A stretch of 64,000 nt of DNA from an uncultured Psychroserpens sp. (GCF_947500255.1 NZ_CANMRL010000001.1:558001-622000); one strand, 5' to 3'. Counted from the stretch's first letter, positions 1 to 8,775 are shown. Program-made: numbers and translations. Notes: generated from the letters alone by a model not told the origin.

Positions 1-2
1 AA

Positions 3-3000
3 ACACCTGATAATACACAAATAAACCAATTACGAACTTTAGAAGTTGGCTCTACCAATGCAGATATAAATCCGAACCACACGCTTAAAACAAGATATAA
101 ATACAATTCATTAAATCAATTGGTTTATCAAAACACACCTGATGGAGGCGAAACGAGATTTGCTTATGATGATCTAGGTAGAATCGTATTATCCCAAAAT
201 GCCATTCAAATTCAACCTGAAAATGGATTTTATGAAGAAGTCATAGATACACCAACATTTATTAATCAAGTGAATGTAAGTATCACAGGAAGTACAATCA
301 CCAAAACAACCTCTGGATCATGGAATGCAGGTACATCATCTCAAGAACTTATTTATGGTGATGGTTATGTAGAATGGACCTTACAAGATCATGGTTACAT
401 GGCAGGTTTATCTTATGAAGATACAGATACAGATCATGATGATGTAGATTATCGAATACATCCACAGTCTTTTGGTTCCTATCGACTTTATTATCCAGGC
501 GGATTTGCATCAGCTGGCTCCTGGAATGCAGGTGATGTACTGAGAATTTCCAGAACTGGTGATCAAATCAAGTTCTATGTTAATGGTATTCTAAAAAAGA
601 CACGAACCGAAGCTACTCCAGGGTTACCATTACGATTTGATTGTGCATTAACAGGAACCGATAGTAAAATTCATGATGTAAAAATTGTAAGAACCAGTAC
701 CGAATTACAACGATATAGCTATACCTCTTACGATGAACTAGGTAGAATTAAAGAATCTGGCGAATTGAGTATTCCTAATAATCTGTATACAATTAACAAT
801 AGAGGCCGATTGGTACGTAATTTTGACCAATCGATAGTAGAAGAGGTTAATCTCGATAACTTCCCAGATAATTTTTCACAGCTTAGAAAAGAGGTTACCG
901 TAACACAATATGATAAGGCCTTCAGTAATGATATTGCTGATCTTTTCGAAAACTATAATCGCTACAACAATAGAAATCGAGTGACTTCGGTACTATACTA
1001 CGAAACCTATCCAACCAATCCTGTTAATTTTCAGAATGGATTATTCTACAGTTATGATATCCATGGTAATGTTAAAGAGTTTATTACCTATATCAATAAT
1101 TCATACTTGAGCTTATTAGAACAAAACGTAAAAAAGGTGTACTATGACTATGATTTGATAAGTGGTAATGTAAACAAGGTCTACTATCAAAAAGATAAGG
1201 AAGACCAATTTATCCATGCCTATAACTATGATGCCGACAATAGAATTTTAGATGTAAAAACGTCTAGAGATGGTGTTATTTGGGAGAAAGAAGCCGCTTA
1301 CGAATACTACAAACATGGACCTATGGCTCGTACAGTTATAGGTGATAAAAAAGTGCAAGGTTTAGATTATGCCTATACCATTCAAGGTTGGTTAAAAGGG
1401 GTTAATTCAGAAAAAATAGATGCCGAAGATGATATAGGAAATGATGGGCATTTTGGTGTCAATAACAAAACCGCTAAAGATGCTATAGGATATGTGCTTA
1501 ATTATTTTGATAATGATTACATCGCTAACCATCAAAGCCGATTGTCAAATCTGTCTGGAACCTTAACCCAATCACAATCCAATTTATACAACGGAAATAT
1601 AAAACAAGTGACCACCTCGCTTAGAGGATTAAACGAACTTAAACTAGGTACACTTTCGAATACCTATATCTATGATCAATTAAATAGAATAAAATCAAGT
1701 ACCAATCAATTAGCTACAGAAAATAACGCCAATGGAAGTATTAGTGTGGTCAATGCAGGATATGATACCAGTTATGAGTACGATCGAAATGGAAATTTAA
1801 AGCAATTAAATAGAGATGTTAAGGGCATTCAAATGGATCAATTTAACTATGTGTATAATGCAGGCACTAATCAATTAAACTTTGTTGGTGATTCGCAAAC
1901 CAATTACAGCCAGTTTGATTCTGATATTGACGAACAGCTTTTTGATAATTATACTTATGATGATATTGGCCAATTAGTTTCCGATACTAGCGAAGCCATG
2001 ACGGTAGAATGGAATGTATCAGGAAAAGTAAAAAAGATCGTTAAAGACGGTAGAGATATTTTCTTTGATTATGACGGTTTAGGTAATCGTATATCAAAAC
2101 GTGTCCACCCATTTATTGGTTCGCCAACCGAAACCTATTATATAAGAGATGCTCAAGGTAATACACTGGCAGTAAATGACCTGAAGTATACCAACCCAAC
2201 CCGAAGCACTACTGCTGTTGAGTACAGCGTGCTAGAGCACAATATTTATGGAAGCAGCCGACTAGGATTACAGGAATACAGCAAACTTAAATTGGCAGAG
2301 GTCACTTACGACGCTAATGATTTAATTGCCTTTGACCCGATCAATCAGGTTATCGAATCAAATATATGTGATAATTGTGCCTATAACTTTAATTCATCTA
2401 ATGCGACTTCGGCCTTTTTTACAGATAATGCCATGGATATTAGCTTTACCACTGGTAATAACTTTACGATAGATACCAATCTTACCTTAGCAGATTTTCC
2501 AAATACAAGACGTGTTATTTACCAATTGGCAAGTACAGATTTGGGCGAGGCAAACACCATAAAAGTGGCTGTAGTGAAAGAAGACTTAGGCAATGGTGAT
2601 ATACGATATCTTCCAGAAATACGATTTACAAACTTTACTTTAGTTGGTCCAAATCAGTATACAAAAACAACAACCTTAGTCTATATTACCGATCCTACAA
2701 CGGTAACCTCTAATACAGATATCCAATCCATCTATTACGATGTGTACTATGGCATCAATAATTACCTTAATGTGACGCTTATTCATAATGGAAATACCTA
2801 TACCATCTCATCTGCGGGAGGTTTAACCAAAGAAGAATTGCCTGTAGAAACCGTAAGCTATACCGAATCATTCTCATACATATCCAACCATAATTTTGAA
2901 ATGTGCAACCTCACCTATGATATCGAAGGTCATGTAAGAGATTTTAGATTTACAACAATTGGTGAGTCGCCAATATCTAATGGCTTAACCATATCGTTAG

Positions 3001-5390
3001 ATGATCTATCCCCTTCTAAATGGATACCATCTTGTGGTGTGGATGACGATTTAGACAATGATACGGTTTTAAATGATGATGAAGGTATGGATCCTAATGG
3101 CGATGGAGATTATGCCGATGCTCAAGATTCTGATGGTGACGGTACTCCAGATTATCTAGATACCGATGATGACAATGATAGTATTTTAACTATCGATGAA
3201 GATATAGACCAATCGGGTTCTTCAATTAATGATGATACCGATGGCGATGGGATACCTAATTATCTCGATGTCGATGATGACAACGATAGTATCAACACCA
3301 TTTTAGAAGATGTTGATGCCGATGGCGATCCAACCAATGATGATTTCGATGCTGATACCATTCCAAACTATTTAGATAACGACGATGATAATGATACAGT
3401 GTTAACTATTGACGAGTATCATAGTAACCAAGATTTTGATAGCGACGGCAGTCCAAACTACCTCGATATTGATGATGATGATGATACGGTGTTAACCGCT
3501 TTTGAAAACACCTTCGATCCATTGCCAAATGATGGTGTAGATGTGTACTTATTAGATACTGATGCCGATGGCAGTCCAAACCATTTGGATATTGACGATG
3601 ATAACGATGGTTATATCACCGAAGAAGAAGATGACGATGGCGACAACGACCCAACCAATGAAGATGAAGATATCGATGGTCACCCAGACTTTTTAGATGC
3701 TCACGATAGCGATCCGCTGTTGCCTGGTATGATAAATATATATGCCTATAATCGTTTGGTAGGTGACAAACGTTACGAGCTAAGTAACCATTTGGGGAAT
3801 GTACTCTCTGTAATTACAGACCGCAAATTACCTACTCAAAACTTAGGGAGTGAAACCTATGGCAATTCTACTTTGGGCGAACTCTGGAACACCTACAATA
3901 TCGCAAGTATCAATACCATAAGTAATGGTATTGAAGTCAACGTATTAAGCGCAAATTCTGGAGCCATTGGTAATTATAATTTGACAGCCAATACCGATTA
4001 TTTAATCCAGTTAGATATTGATAGAGATAATTATACTTCTAATTTAAAACTCAAGATCAAGGATAATGATGGTTATGTATTTTATGATGAGTTTATAAAC
4101 CAATCTCAAACGGCAGGAACCATTATACATACTAATATTACCAATACACATTCTATTATTGTGTACTCTGATAATAGTTTTAGTAGTGCCGAAACCTTTA
4201 CCATTAAAAATTTAAGTATTACAGATATCACTACAGTGGCTCAAAACTCTAATGAGATTGATATTTTTGGTACCTTTATACCAGATGTTGTAGCCTATAA
4301 TGACTATTATCCTTTTGGAATGCTCATGCCAGATCGCCATGGTAGTATAAGTGATTACCGTTATGGTTTCCAAGGGCAGGAAAAAGATGACGAAGTAAAA
4401 GGTGAAGGGAATTCTATCAATTATAGGTTTAGAATGCATGATCCAAGGGTGGGACGATTTTTTGCTGTGGATCCTTTGTTTAGATCTTTTCCCTGGAACA
4501 GCCCTTACGTATTTAGTGAAAACAGGGTGATTGACGGAATTGATTTAGAAGGCTCGGAATTTGATCCTATATCTCTAAATCGACTCTATTTGTGGTGGAA
4601 ATATGGTAGAGGAAAGAAAAAGAGCAAAGGCATTTCGGGTGTCAATAAAATTCTAGATGCATCTGGTTACAAAGTAGGAGTAAGCAGTTTAAATAAACGT
4701 GATTTTGTAGGCAAAGGGCAAGATGCTAGAAGAATTGAACAAGAAAAGATTTTAAAGACTGTTGATGGAATAAATGATTTAGCTGAATTTGCAATTTTAG
4801 AGCCATTAGAAAACGGAATGGAAATGATTGGTTCAGTCCCAGGAATTGACACAGTCATGGATCCTGTCTTAGCAAGTTATTATGGATATAAGTATTCTTT
4901 AACTGGAGATATTGATGATGGAATTAGTGCATTTTCTTATGCAACAGCAACAGTTGTTCCTTTTGCAAGCGGATTGATAATAAAATATGGAAGTGAAGGT
5001 ATTATCAAATCTGTAAAGATATGGATGCCAAAAAGTAGCAATGTAGGAGACAAGTTTGTTGCTAATTTAGCAAATATGATTGAATTTAGTAGACCCAATA
5101 GAATAAAAGCAATAGATTCTGAAATTAGCAATTTAAGTCTAAAATCAAGAACTGATATTGATATAAATATTGATAACTCTATTTGGATTGAAGTTAAAAA
5201 AGGTGCCAAATTAAACAAATGGCAAGTTGAGAAGCAACTAAAGGCATCTGCAGAAGAAGGCATGGAATATTTTTATTATACTGGAGAAAAATTATCTAAT
5301 CAGCAAATTCAAAACTTGTTAGATTGGGGAGTTAAAAGAGAGAATATAATTAATAATTCAGCAGATTTAATTAAAATAATTGATAAATAA
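3..5390 (+). CDS. RHS/YD-repeat polymorphic toxin, 5' end outside window
   Basis: Large secreted or surface RHS-type protein that delivers a toxic C-terminal domain. The frame is open from base 3, so an apparent TTG start at 120 is internal and the gene begins before the window. In order: YD-type repeats; a ConA/LamG-like beta-sandwich (about 255-690); more YD repeats (700-2160); a beta-rich region; an acidic thrombospondin-type-3-like calcium-binding block (3040-3725); then the RHS core, with YPFGM near 4310, GFQGQEKDDE near 4365 and DPRVGRFFAVDPL (4441-4479). Everything after about 4566 is the variable tip: a semi-hydrophobic pretoxin segment (4760-5000), then D-x(n)-E-V-K-K at about 5150-5205 followed by a Gln-bearing helix, as in PD-(D/E)XK nucleases. 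The stop overlaps the next gene's ATG by one base. The RHS identity is firm. The nuclease call is inference from motif spacing. Confidence 0.93.
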   Translation, partial: TPDNTQINQLRTLEVGSTNADINPNHTLKTRYKYNSLNQLVYQNTPDGGETRFAYDDLGRIVLSQNAIQIQPENGFYEEVIDTPTFINQVNVSITGSTITKTTSGSWNAGTSSQELIYGDGYVEWTLQDHGYMAGLSYEDTDTDHDDVDYRIHPQSFGSYRLYYPGGFASAGSWNAGDVLRISRTGDQIKFYVNGILKKTRTEATPGLPLRFDCALTGTDSKIHDVKIVRTSTELQRYSYTSYDELGRIKESGELSIPNNLYTINNRGRLVRNFDQSIVEEVNLDNFPDNFSQLRKEVTVTQYDKAFSNDIADLFENYNRYNNRNRVTSVLYYETYPTNPVNFQNGLFYSYDIHGNVKEFITYINNSYLSLLEQNVKKVYYDYDLISGNVNKVYYQKDKEDQFIHAYNYDADNRILDVKTSRDGVIWEKEAAYEYYKHGPMARTVIGDKKVQGLDYAYTIQGWLKGVNSEKIDAEDDIGNDGHFGVNNKTAKDAIGYVLNYFDNDYIANHQSRLSNLSGTLTQSQSNLYNGNIKQVTTSLRGLNELKLGTLSNTYIYDQLNRIKSSTNQLATENNANGSISVVNAGYDTSYEYDRNGNLKQLNRDVKGIQMDQFNYVYNAGTNQLNFVGDSQTNYSQFDSDIDEQLFDNYTYDDIGQLVSDTSEAMTVEWNVSGKVKKIVKDGRDIFFDYDGLGNRISKRVHPFIGSPTETYYIRDAQGNTLAVNDLKYTNPTRSTTAVEYSVLEHNIYGSSRLGLQEYSKLKLAEVTYDANDLIAFDPINQVIESNICDNCAYNFNSSNATSAFFTDNAMDISFTTGNNFTIDTNLTLADFPNTRRVIYQLASTDLGEANTIKVAVVKEDLGNGDIRYLPEIRFTNFTLVGPNQYTKTTTLVYITDPTTVTSNTDIQSIYYDVYYGINNYLNVTLIHNGNTYTISSAGGLTKEELPVETVSYTESFSYISNHNFEMCNLTYDIEGHVRDFRFTTIGESPISNGLTISLDDLSPSKWIPSCGVDDDLDNDTVLNDDEGMDPNGDGDYADAQDSDGDGTPDYLDTDDDNDSILTIDEDIDQSGSSINDDTDGDGIPNYLDVDDDNDSINTILEDVDADGDPTNDDFDADTIPNYLDNDDDNDTVLTIDEYHSNQDFDSDGSPNYLDIDDDDDTVLTAFENTFDPLPNDGVDVYLLDTDADGSPNHLDIDDDNDGYITEEEDDDGDNDPTNEDEDIDGHPDFLDAHDSDPLLPGMINIYAYNRLVGDKRYELSNHLGNVLSVITDRKLPTQNLGSETYGNSTLGELWNTYNIASINTISNGIEVNVLSANSGAIGNYNLTANTDYLIQLDIDRDNYTSNLKLKIKDNDGYVFYDEFINQSQTAGTIIHTNITNTHSIIVYSDNSFSSAETFTIKNLSITDITTVAQNSNEIDIFGTFIPDVVAYNDYYPFGMLMPDRHGSISDYRYGFQGQEKDDEVKGEGNSINYRFRMHDPRVGRFFAVDPLFRSFPWNSPYVFSENRVIDGIDLEGSEFDPISLNRLYLWWKYGRGKKKSKGISGVNKILDASGYKVGVSSLNKRDFVGKGQDARRIEQEKILKTVDGINDLAEFAILEPLENGMEMIGSVPGIDTVMDPVLASYYGYKYSLTGDIDDGISAFSYATATVVPFASGLIIKYGSEGIIKSVKIWMPKSSNVGDKFVANLANMIEFSRPNRIKAIDSEISNLSLKSRTDIDINIDNSIWIEVKKGAKLNKWQVEKQLKASAEEGMEYFYYTGEKLSNQQIQNLLDWGVKRENIINNSADLIKIIDK
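3040..3725 (+). repeat. Thrombospondin type 3-like calcium-binding repeats in the RHS gene
   Basis: Inside the RHS coding frame, degenerate units of the form D-x-D-x-D-G-x-P-N-Y-L-D-x-D-D-D-N-D recur about six to seven times. Asp-rich units of this type bind calcium in TSP3 and OmpA-TSP3 proteins. The DNA is correspondingly repetitive (many gat/gac codons), but the units vary in length and sequence. This is a protein repeat, not a tandem DNA array. Confidence 0.85.
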
Positions 5391-5905
5391 TGTCAGGAGT
5401 TAACTTAACAATAATTAGTTGTAATAAAAAAATATCAAAGAGTAGCAATTTTTTTTCTGACTTAGGTTTTGACAAAGAAAAAAAACAAGACGGAGAATTT
5501 TTTTGTGAATTTACGGTAAACAAGATTTTAAGTACAAAAGAAAAAGACATATTTATACATGATGATTTTTATGTTTACTATAATGAAAATTTAAAAAATC
5601 ATGGTTACTCTGAACAATTGTGGAAAAAAATAATAAAAAAACTAAATAACCCTCTGTGTTCTTTAAACATGATTTGCATGTCAAGAAACTATGGTAGTTA
5701 TTATGTGTTATCTAAACACTTAAAAGAACTAATACTAGAAGGGTATCATTTTTATATTGTAAGTAATAATGTGGATAATAAAATTAAAAAAAAATTCAAT
5801 TCACCTACAGATTTACTAGAAATAGAAAATAACACCTATTTACTATCAAATAAAGTAATCAATTACTTGATTCAAAATGAGGTTTTGGATTTTTTTGAGT
5901 ATTAA
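5390..5905 (+). CDS. Probable cognate immunity protein for the RHS toxin tip
   Basis: A 171-residue protein with no signal peptide or membrane segment and no family I recognise. The assignment comes from position: its ATG overlaps the toxin stop codon (TAATG), the coupling usual for polymorphic toxin/immunity pairs, and it lies directly behind the variable tip. It is Lys-, Asn- and aromatic-rich and predicted cytosolic, as expected for an immunity protein neutralising a nuclease. Codon use is visibly AT-richer than the RHS shell, as in the following orphan genes, which suggests a recently exchanged module. It could instead be an unrelated cargo gene, but the overlap makes this less likely. 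Confidence 0.75.
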   Translation: MSGVNLTIISCNKKISKSSNFFSDLGFDKEKKQDGEFFCEFTVNKILSTKEKDIFIHDDFYVYYNENLKNHGYSEQLWKKIIKKLNNPLCSLNMICMSRNYGSYYVLSKHLKELILEGYHFYIVSNNVDNKIKKKFNSPTDLLEIENNTYLLSNKVINYLIQNEVLDFFEY

Positions 5906-5928
5906 AATATTAGAGTACTGATTCTTTG

Positions 5929-6028
5929 CTATCGCAAGCGTCCACGCTTGTGCTAAATAAACAAAGCTAAAAGTAGAGATATTAAGCTATATTTAAATCA
6001 CAACAAATATCTAAGGCCAGCGTGAGGA
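5929..6028 (+). repeat. Palindromic spacer element, copy A
   Basis: About 100 noncoding bases behind the immunity gene. The left end holds a perfect hairpin, CAAGCGT-CC-ACGCTTG (5935-5950). The right half shares words such as AACAAATAT and CTAAGG with the element at 6586-6687, in the same order. The two are diverged copies of one intergenic element that separates genes of this array. Its function is unknown. Confidence 0.55.
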
Positions 6029-6086
6029 AAAATTCAAAAAAGAAAAAAATAGAAATGGTAAGGGTATAAATCCAAATGGTTATTAA
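6015..6086 (+). pseudogene. Relic of a displaced RHS C-terminal tip
   Basis: An open frame of 23 codons without a start ends in the residues NGKGINPNGY followed by TAA. The next gene's ATG (6087) follows that stop with no gap. This matches a toxin tail joined to its immunity gene: the body of an older tip has been lost and only its last residues remain before the former partner. A stop codon at 6012 closes the frame upstream. That this was toxin coding sequence is inferred from the junction, not from recognised homology. Confidence 0.5.
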
Positions 6087-6581
6087 ATGAAAAAGCTACC
6101 ACTATTTGTAATATTATTAATTATCGTATTTGTTTCGTGTAGAGATAAAAGAAATATGTTTAAGAACTATAAGTCCGTTAGCCATTATAATGTGAACGAC
6201 ATATCTTTTACAACAGGTATTCAAAACAATCAGTTGTTTTTCTTAAGTGATTCTAAATTGGATACTTGTCTAAATAGGATTCCATCAGTTTATTTGGATA
6301 ATAAAATGAAGAAAGACGTCTATTTTTATTCTTATGGCTGCAGCTTTACTAGCTATTGTTGCAATATGAAATCTACATTAGATAGTATTAAAGAAATTAA
6401 CAATATGACCTATTATTATATAAGTCAGACTCTAGGAGAAAAAGAAGTTCCGATTAATTTAGAGCAGCCATTTCCTAAAAGAGTATTTATTTATTCAAAA
6501 GAGAACGGCGTTGAAAATTTAAAAGAGTATCATAATGAAAAAGAATTAGCTTGGCCCTATGACAGAGATATAGAAGATTAA
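6087..6581 (+). CDS. Orphan lipoprotein, candidate periplasmic immunity protein
   Basis: A 164-residue predicted lipoprotein: Lys-Lys, a hydrophobic stretch (about 6-17) and a lipobox-like end at VSC (Cys18). The mature part is beta-prone and Cys-containing (YGCSFTSYCC near residues 92-99), which suggests a disulfide in the periplasm. It starts directly after the stop of a truncated RHS tip, so it is probably an orphan immunity protein whose toxin was displaced. No family is recognised. An ordinary small lipoprotein is the alternative. Confidence 0.7.
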   Translation: MKKLPLFVILLIIVFVSCRDKRNMFKNYKSVSHYNVNDISFTTGIQNNQLFFLSDSKLDTCLNRIPSVYLDNKMKKDVYFYSYGCSFTSYCCNMKSTLDSIKEINNMTYYYISQTLGEKEVPINLEQPFPKRVFIYSKENGVENLKEYHNEKELAWPYDRDIED

Positions 6582-6585
6582 CTAC

Positions 6586-6687
6586 CTCTCACCAACGCAA
6601 ACGTCCATGCTGTTTAATATAGATATAAATTGAGCTATGTCTAAATTGTAACAAATATGACGCTTGTTGCTAAGGTTGGTGTGAGAG
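6586..6687 (+). repeat. Palindromic spacer element, copy B, with inverted-repeat ends
   Basis: About 100 noncoding bases between two lipoprotein genes. The ends are near-perfect inverted repeats: CTCTCACCAAC (6586-6596) against GTTGGTGTGAGAG (6675-6687). Just inside, GCAAACGTC and GACGCTTGTTGC also pair imperfectly, so the whole element could fold into one long hairpin. Its interior matches copy A at 5929-6028. It resembles a small non-autonomous palindromic repeat. Mobility is not shown. Confidence 0.6.
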
Positions 6688-6702
6688 ATTTAATATAAAT
6701 AA

Positions 6703-7122
6703 ATGAACTATAGTGTATTTAAATATGTGATAAGCGGGTTGTTTTTTCTTCTGTTTATCAATTGCAATCGAGCAACTATTCCGAGTCAATTTGAAGGTAA
6801 TTGGCAGTTGGTTCATATTTACGAAGAGAATACTGATTTGTTAAATAATGATTCAGAAATGATAATAATTGTTGACTATATGATTGTAGATAAATATGGT
6901 AATTTTATTATGGATTTATTAACTATAGATGAGCAAATAAAAGGAGAATTGATAATTAACGATAGTGACAATTATATTACTATTAAAAGTGCAAGTAACC
7001 CGAAATTCAATAATCGATATGAAATGGACACCACCTTTCTAAATGATGGATATACTACTATTACTGAATTATTACTTATCTCAGATAAATTGCAAATTGT
7101 TGCTAGAAAACAGAGTAATTAA
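6703..7122 (+). CDS. Small lipoprotein, lipocalin-like, orphan immunity candidate
   Basis: 139 residues: a hydrophobic signal ending LLFINC (Cys about 21), then a stretch opening F-E-G-N-W-Q-L, which is how bacteroidete lipocalin-like lipoproteins begin their barrel. Short beta strands follow. The gene lies between two palindromic spacers in the array behind the RHS gene. Small lipocalin-like lipoproteins are common in Flavobacteriaceae, so the immunity role is inferred from location only. Confidence 0.65.
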   Translation: MNYSVFKYVISGLFFLLFINCNRATIPSQFEGNWQLVHIYEENTDLLNNDSEMIIIVDYMIVDKYGNFIMDLLTIDEQIKGELIINDSDNYITIKSASNPKFNNRYEMDTTFLNDGYTTITELLLISDKLQIVARKQSN

Positions 7123-7129
7123 GAATGAA

Positions 7130-7167
7130 CCAACTAACGCAGATTTGTAATTCGTGTGTACAGTTGG
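7130..7167 (+). repeat. Small hairpin spacer, possibly a third palindromic element
   Basis: CCAACT (7130-7135) pairs with AGTTGG (7162-7167), enclosing a second, imperfect stem around TTTGTAATTCGTGT. A similar stretch (CTTGTAATTCATGTC) recurs at 8152-8166 over the stop codon of a later gene in the array. It shares the CCAAC/GTTGG end design of the element at 6586-6687 but is shorter. Confidence 0.4.
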
Positions 7168-7249
7168 CTACTTTAAAATTAACTATTCATGACATAATGC
7201 CTACCACTAATCCATTACTAAATGTTACTAAATGTTAAATTATTTTGAT

Positions 7250-7606
7250 ATGGAAAACGACAAAATCTATACAAATAAAATACATGACGTATTAGAATTA
7301 ATTAGAAAAAGACCTTACTTTTTAACATCAAAATCGATAAGTGCTTTAGAAAACTATATTAGAGGCTATATGGTTTTTGGGAAATGGGGCTTTTATGATC
7401 ATGGTTTAATTTATAATGAAAAGGATGTAAATTTAAATGAGTTTAGGTTTTGGATTCAAGGACAATCTTATATTCCTTTATCTCAAGGGCCTTCATGTTC
7501 CGAATTTTTATTAGATAAATGCAATAATGATGAAGAAAAAGCCTTTAACTTATTTTTTAAGCTTTTAGATGAGTTTAAAGAGTTAAAGCGCAATGAGATA
7601 GATTAG
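7250..7606 (+). CDS. Small cytosolic protein, orphan immunity candidate
   Basis: 118 residues, no signal peptide. The segment L-E-L-I-R-K-R-P-Y-F-L-T-S-K-S-I resembles, from memory, an uncharacterised family with an IRxRPxMYxGxxS signature found near toxin loci. The C-terminal half has a G-P-S-x-S-E-F-L turn and an acidic, aromatic helix (A-F-N-L-F-F-K-L-L). An in-frame ATG at 7232 is also possible; 7250 is preferred because the family-like part starts just after it. Function is unknown. Confidence 0.65.
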   Translation: MENDKIYTNKIHDVLELIRKRPYFLTSKSISALENYIRGYMVFGKWGFYDHGLIYNEKDVNLNEFRFWIQGQSYIPLSQGPSCSEFLLDKCNNDEEKAFNLFFKLLDEFKELKRNEID

Positions 7607-7672
7607 CATTATAATTTAAATGCGTTCTATTTGCACTCAATAGCACCAGTCAGCATAATGAAACTTTAACAC

Positions 7673-8158
7673 ATGTTAGATTTAAGATATAAATTAGACC
7701 ATAACGCTACAAAAAGCGCAATAAAAAACTTGAGTTCTTTTGAACTTACCAAAGAATTAATAAGTAATGAGCTGTTCTATGGAGAAGTTGAAATTTATTG
7801 TAAAGCTTGCAATAAGATAGAATTTAAAGCTTTTTTGTTTCAGTTTTTAGATGGCTTTTTAGGAGGATTGAAGGTTTTAAAAAATGATTTAAAACCTGAA
7901 AAATTTAAAGATGCAGAAATTGGAGTATTTGATTATCGATATAACGAATATGATTTTTCAATATTAAAAAAGGAAGACGTAATACAAATTAGAGATGAAA
8001 ATACAGCTTGTGAATTTGAAACAAAATTTCAACATCTATGGAAATTATTCACTAATACTAAAGCCAATCTTATTGCAGATGTACTTGAGGTTTATCCTCA
8101 ATTCTCTAATAATGACTATTTTAAAACGAATCCTAATACCAATCTCACTAGCTTGTAA
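7673..8158 (+). CDS. Hypothetical cytosolic protein of the RHS-linked array
   Basis: 161 residues, no signal peptide or membrane helix, no family recognised. One pair of cysteines (YCKACNK, about 44-50) could bind metal. The centre contains an aromatic/acidic run (F-D-Y-R-Y-N-E-Y-D-F). Base composition is very AT-rich, like the other genes from 5390 to 8632. The 3' end overlaps a copy of the TTGTAATTC spacer word, so the reading frame may have been rejoined to array DNA at its end. It may be an immunity protein whose toxin is absent. Confidence 0.6.
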   Translation: MLDLRYKLDHNATKSAIKNLSSFELTKELISNELFYGEVEIYCKACNKIEFKAFLFQFLDGFLGGLKVLKNDLKPEKFKDAEIGVFDYRYNEYDFSILKKEDVIQIRDENTACEFETKFQHLWKLFTNTKANLIADVLEVYPQFSNNDYFKTNPNTNLTSL

Positions 8159-8224
8159 TTCATGTCACAGATAATTAAAATGTTTTCTATTTTAATTGAT
8201 ATATTTATAAATATAAGGTTAATA

Positions 8225-8632
8225 ATGAAAAACAGCGTTTATCAGATTTTTTTTATTGTTTTAATACTATGTAGCACATATAGTTGTTCAAAACCTTTGG
8301 AAGATAAGATGATAGGGCTTTGGGAAGTTCAGGAATTGTCCTTTCAAGGTCAGAATTATAAAGATAGCATACGTATCCCGATAATCTCGATCGATGATGA
8401 CAAAATCATTCTTCCAGAAATAGAAGATTTACACCCTCTTAATCATGCTAATTGGGATGTTATAGAATATTCCAAAACAGATTCAATAAGAATTATATCT
8501 GAAAATAAAATGTTTAATGGTAATTATATGATTCTATATACCCAAGACTCAAATGATGAGCTTATACACTGTTCGCTAATTTCCAAACAAACTACTTTAA
8601 TATTAAATAAAATTGATCTTTTTCCTGAATAA
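8225..8632 (+). CDS. Small lipoprotein, lipocalin-like, last gene of the array
   Basis: 135 residues from the ATG at 8225: a hydrophobic signal, Cys at Y-S-C-S (about 20-21), then M-I-G-L-W-E-V-Q-E-L, the usual opening of a lipocalin-like barrel. The frame is open 21 codons further upstream to 8162, but those residues would precede the signal peptide, so the later start is chosen. It resembles the protein at 6703-7122 in layout, not clearly in sequence. The role is unknown; an immunity function is possible by context. Confidence 0.65.
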   Translation: MKNSVYQIFFIVLILCSTYSCSKPLEDKMIGLWEVQELSFQGQNYKDSIRIPIISIDDDKIILPEIEDLHPLNHANWDVIEYSKTDSIRIISENKMFNGNYMILYTQDSNDELIHCSLISKQTTLILNKIDLFPE

Positions 8633-8775
8633 CTCAATCAATTGAATTTCTATTCTCTCAAAAACCTTACTAAGCATCCCTAAATTATTGATAATCAAAA
8701 TAAACACCAATTTTATTGGCATCTAGAATTAAATATAATAACTTTAAATCTTAGGCACCCTTAAATCAAAATTTC

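Noticed and set aside
120-122. TTG at 120 as the RHS gene start
   Set aside because: The frame is open to base 3 and already encodes YD-repeat-like residues, so the gene begins before the window.
3040-3725. Possible CRISPR array or DNA tandem repeat
   Set aside because: The periodic DNA encodes degenerate Asp-rich protein repeats in one uninterrupted frame; unit lengths vary and there are no constant repeats with unique spacers.
4937-5263. Minus-strand open frame of 108 codons across the RHS tip
   Set aside because: It is antisense to the toxin frame and shows no family or signal; the plus frame is continuous with the RHS core.
5929-5955. tRNA-like hairpin next to the immunity gene
   Set aside because: There is one strong hairpin but no cloverleaf, no T-loop GTTCRANNC and no acceptor stem. 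It is part of the spacer element.
8162-8224. Longer N-terminus of the last lipoprotein in the array
   Set aside because: The added residues would precede and disrupt a normal signal peptide; a fitting ATG is at 8225.
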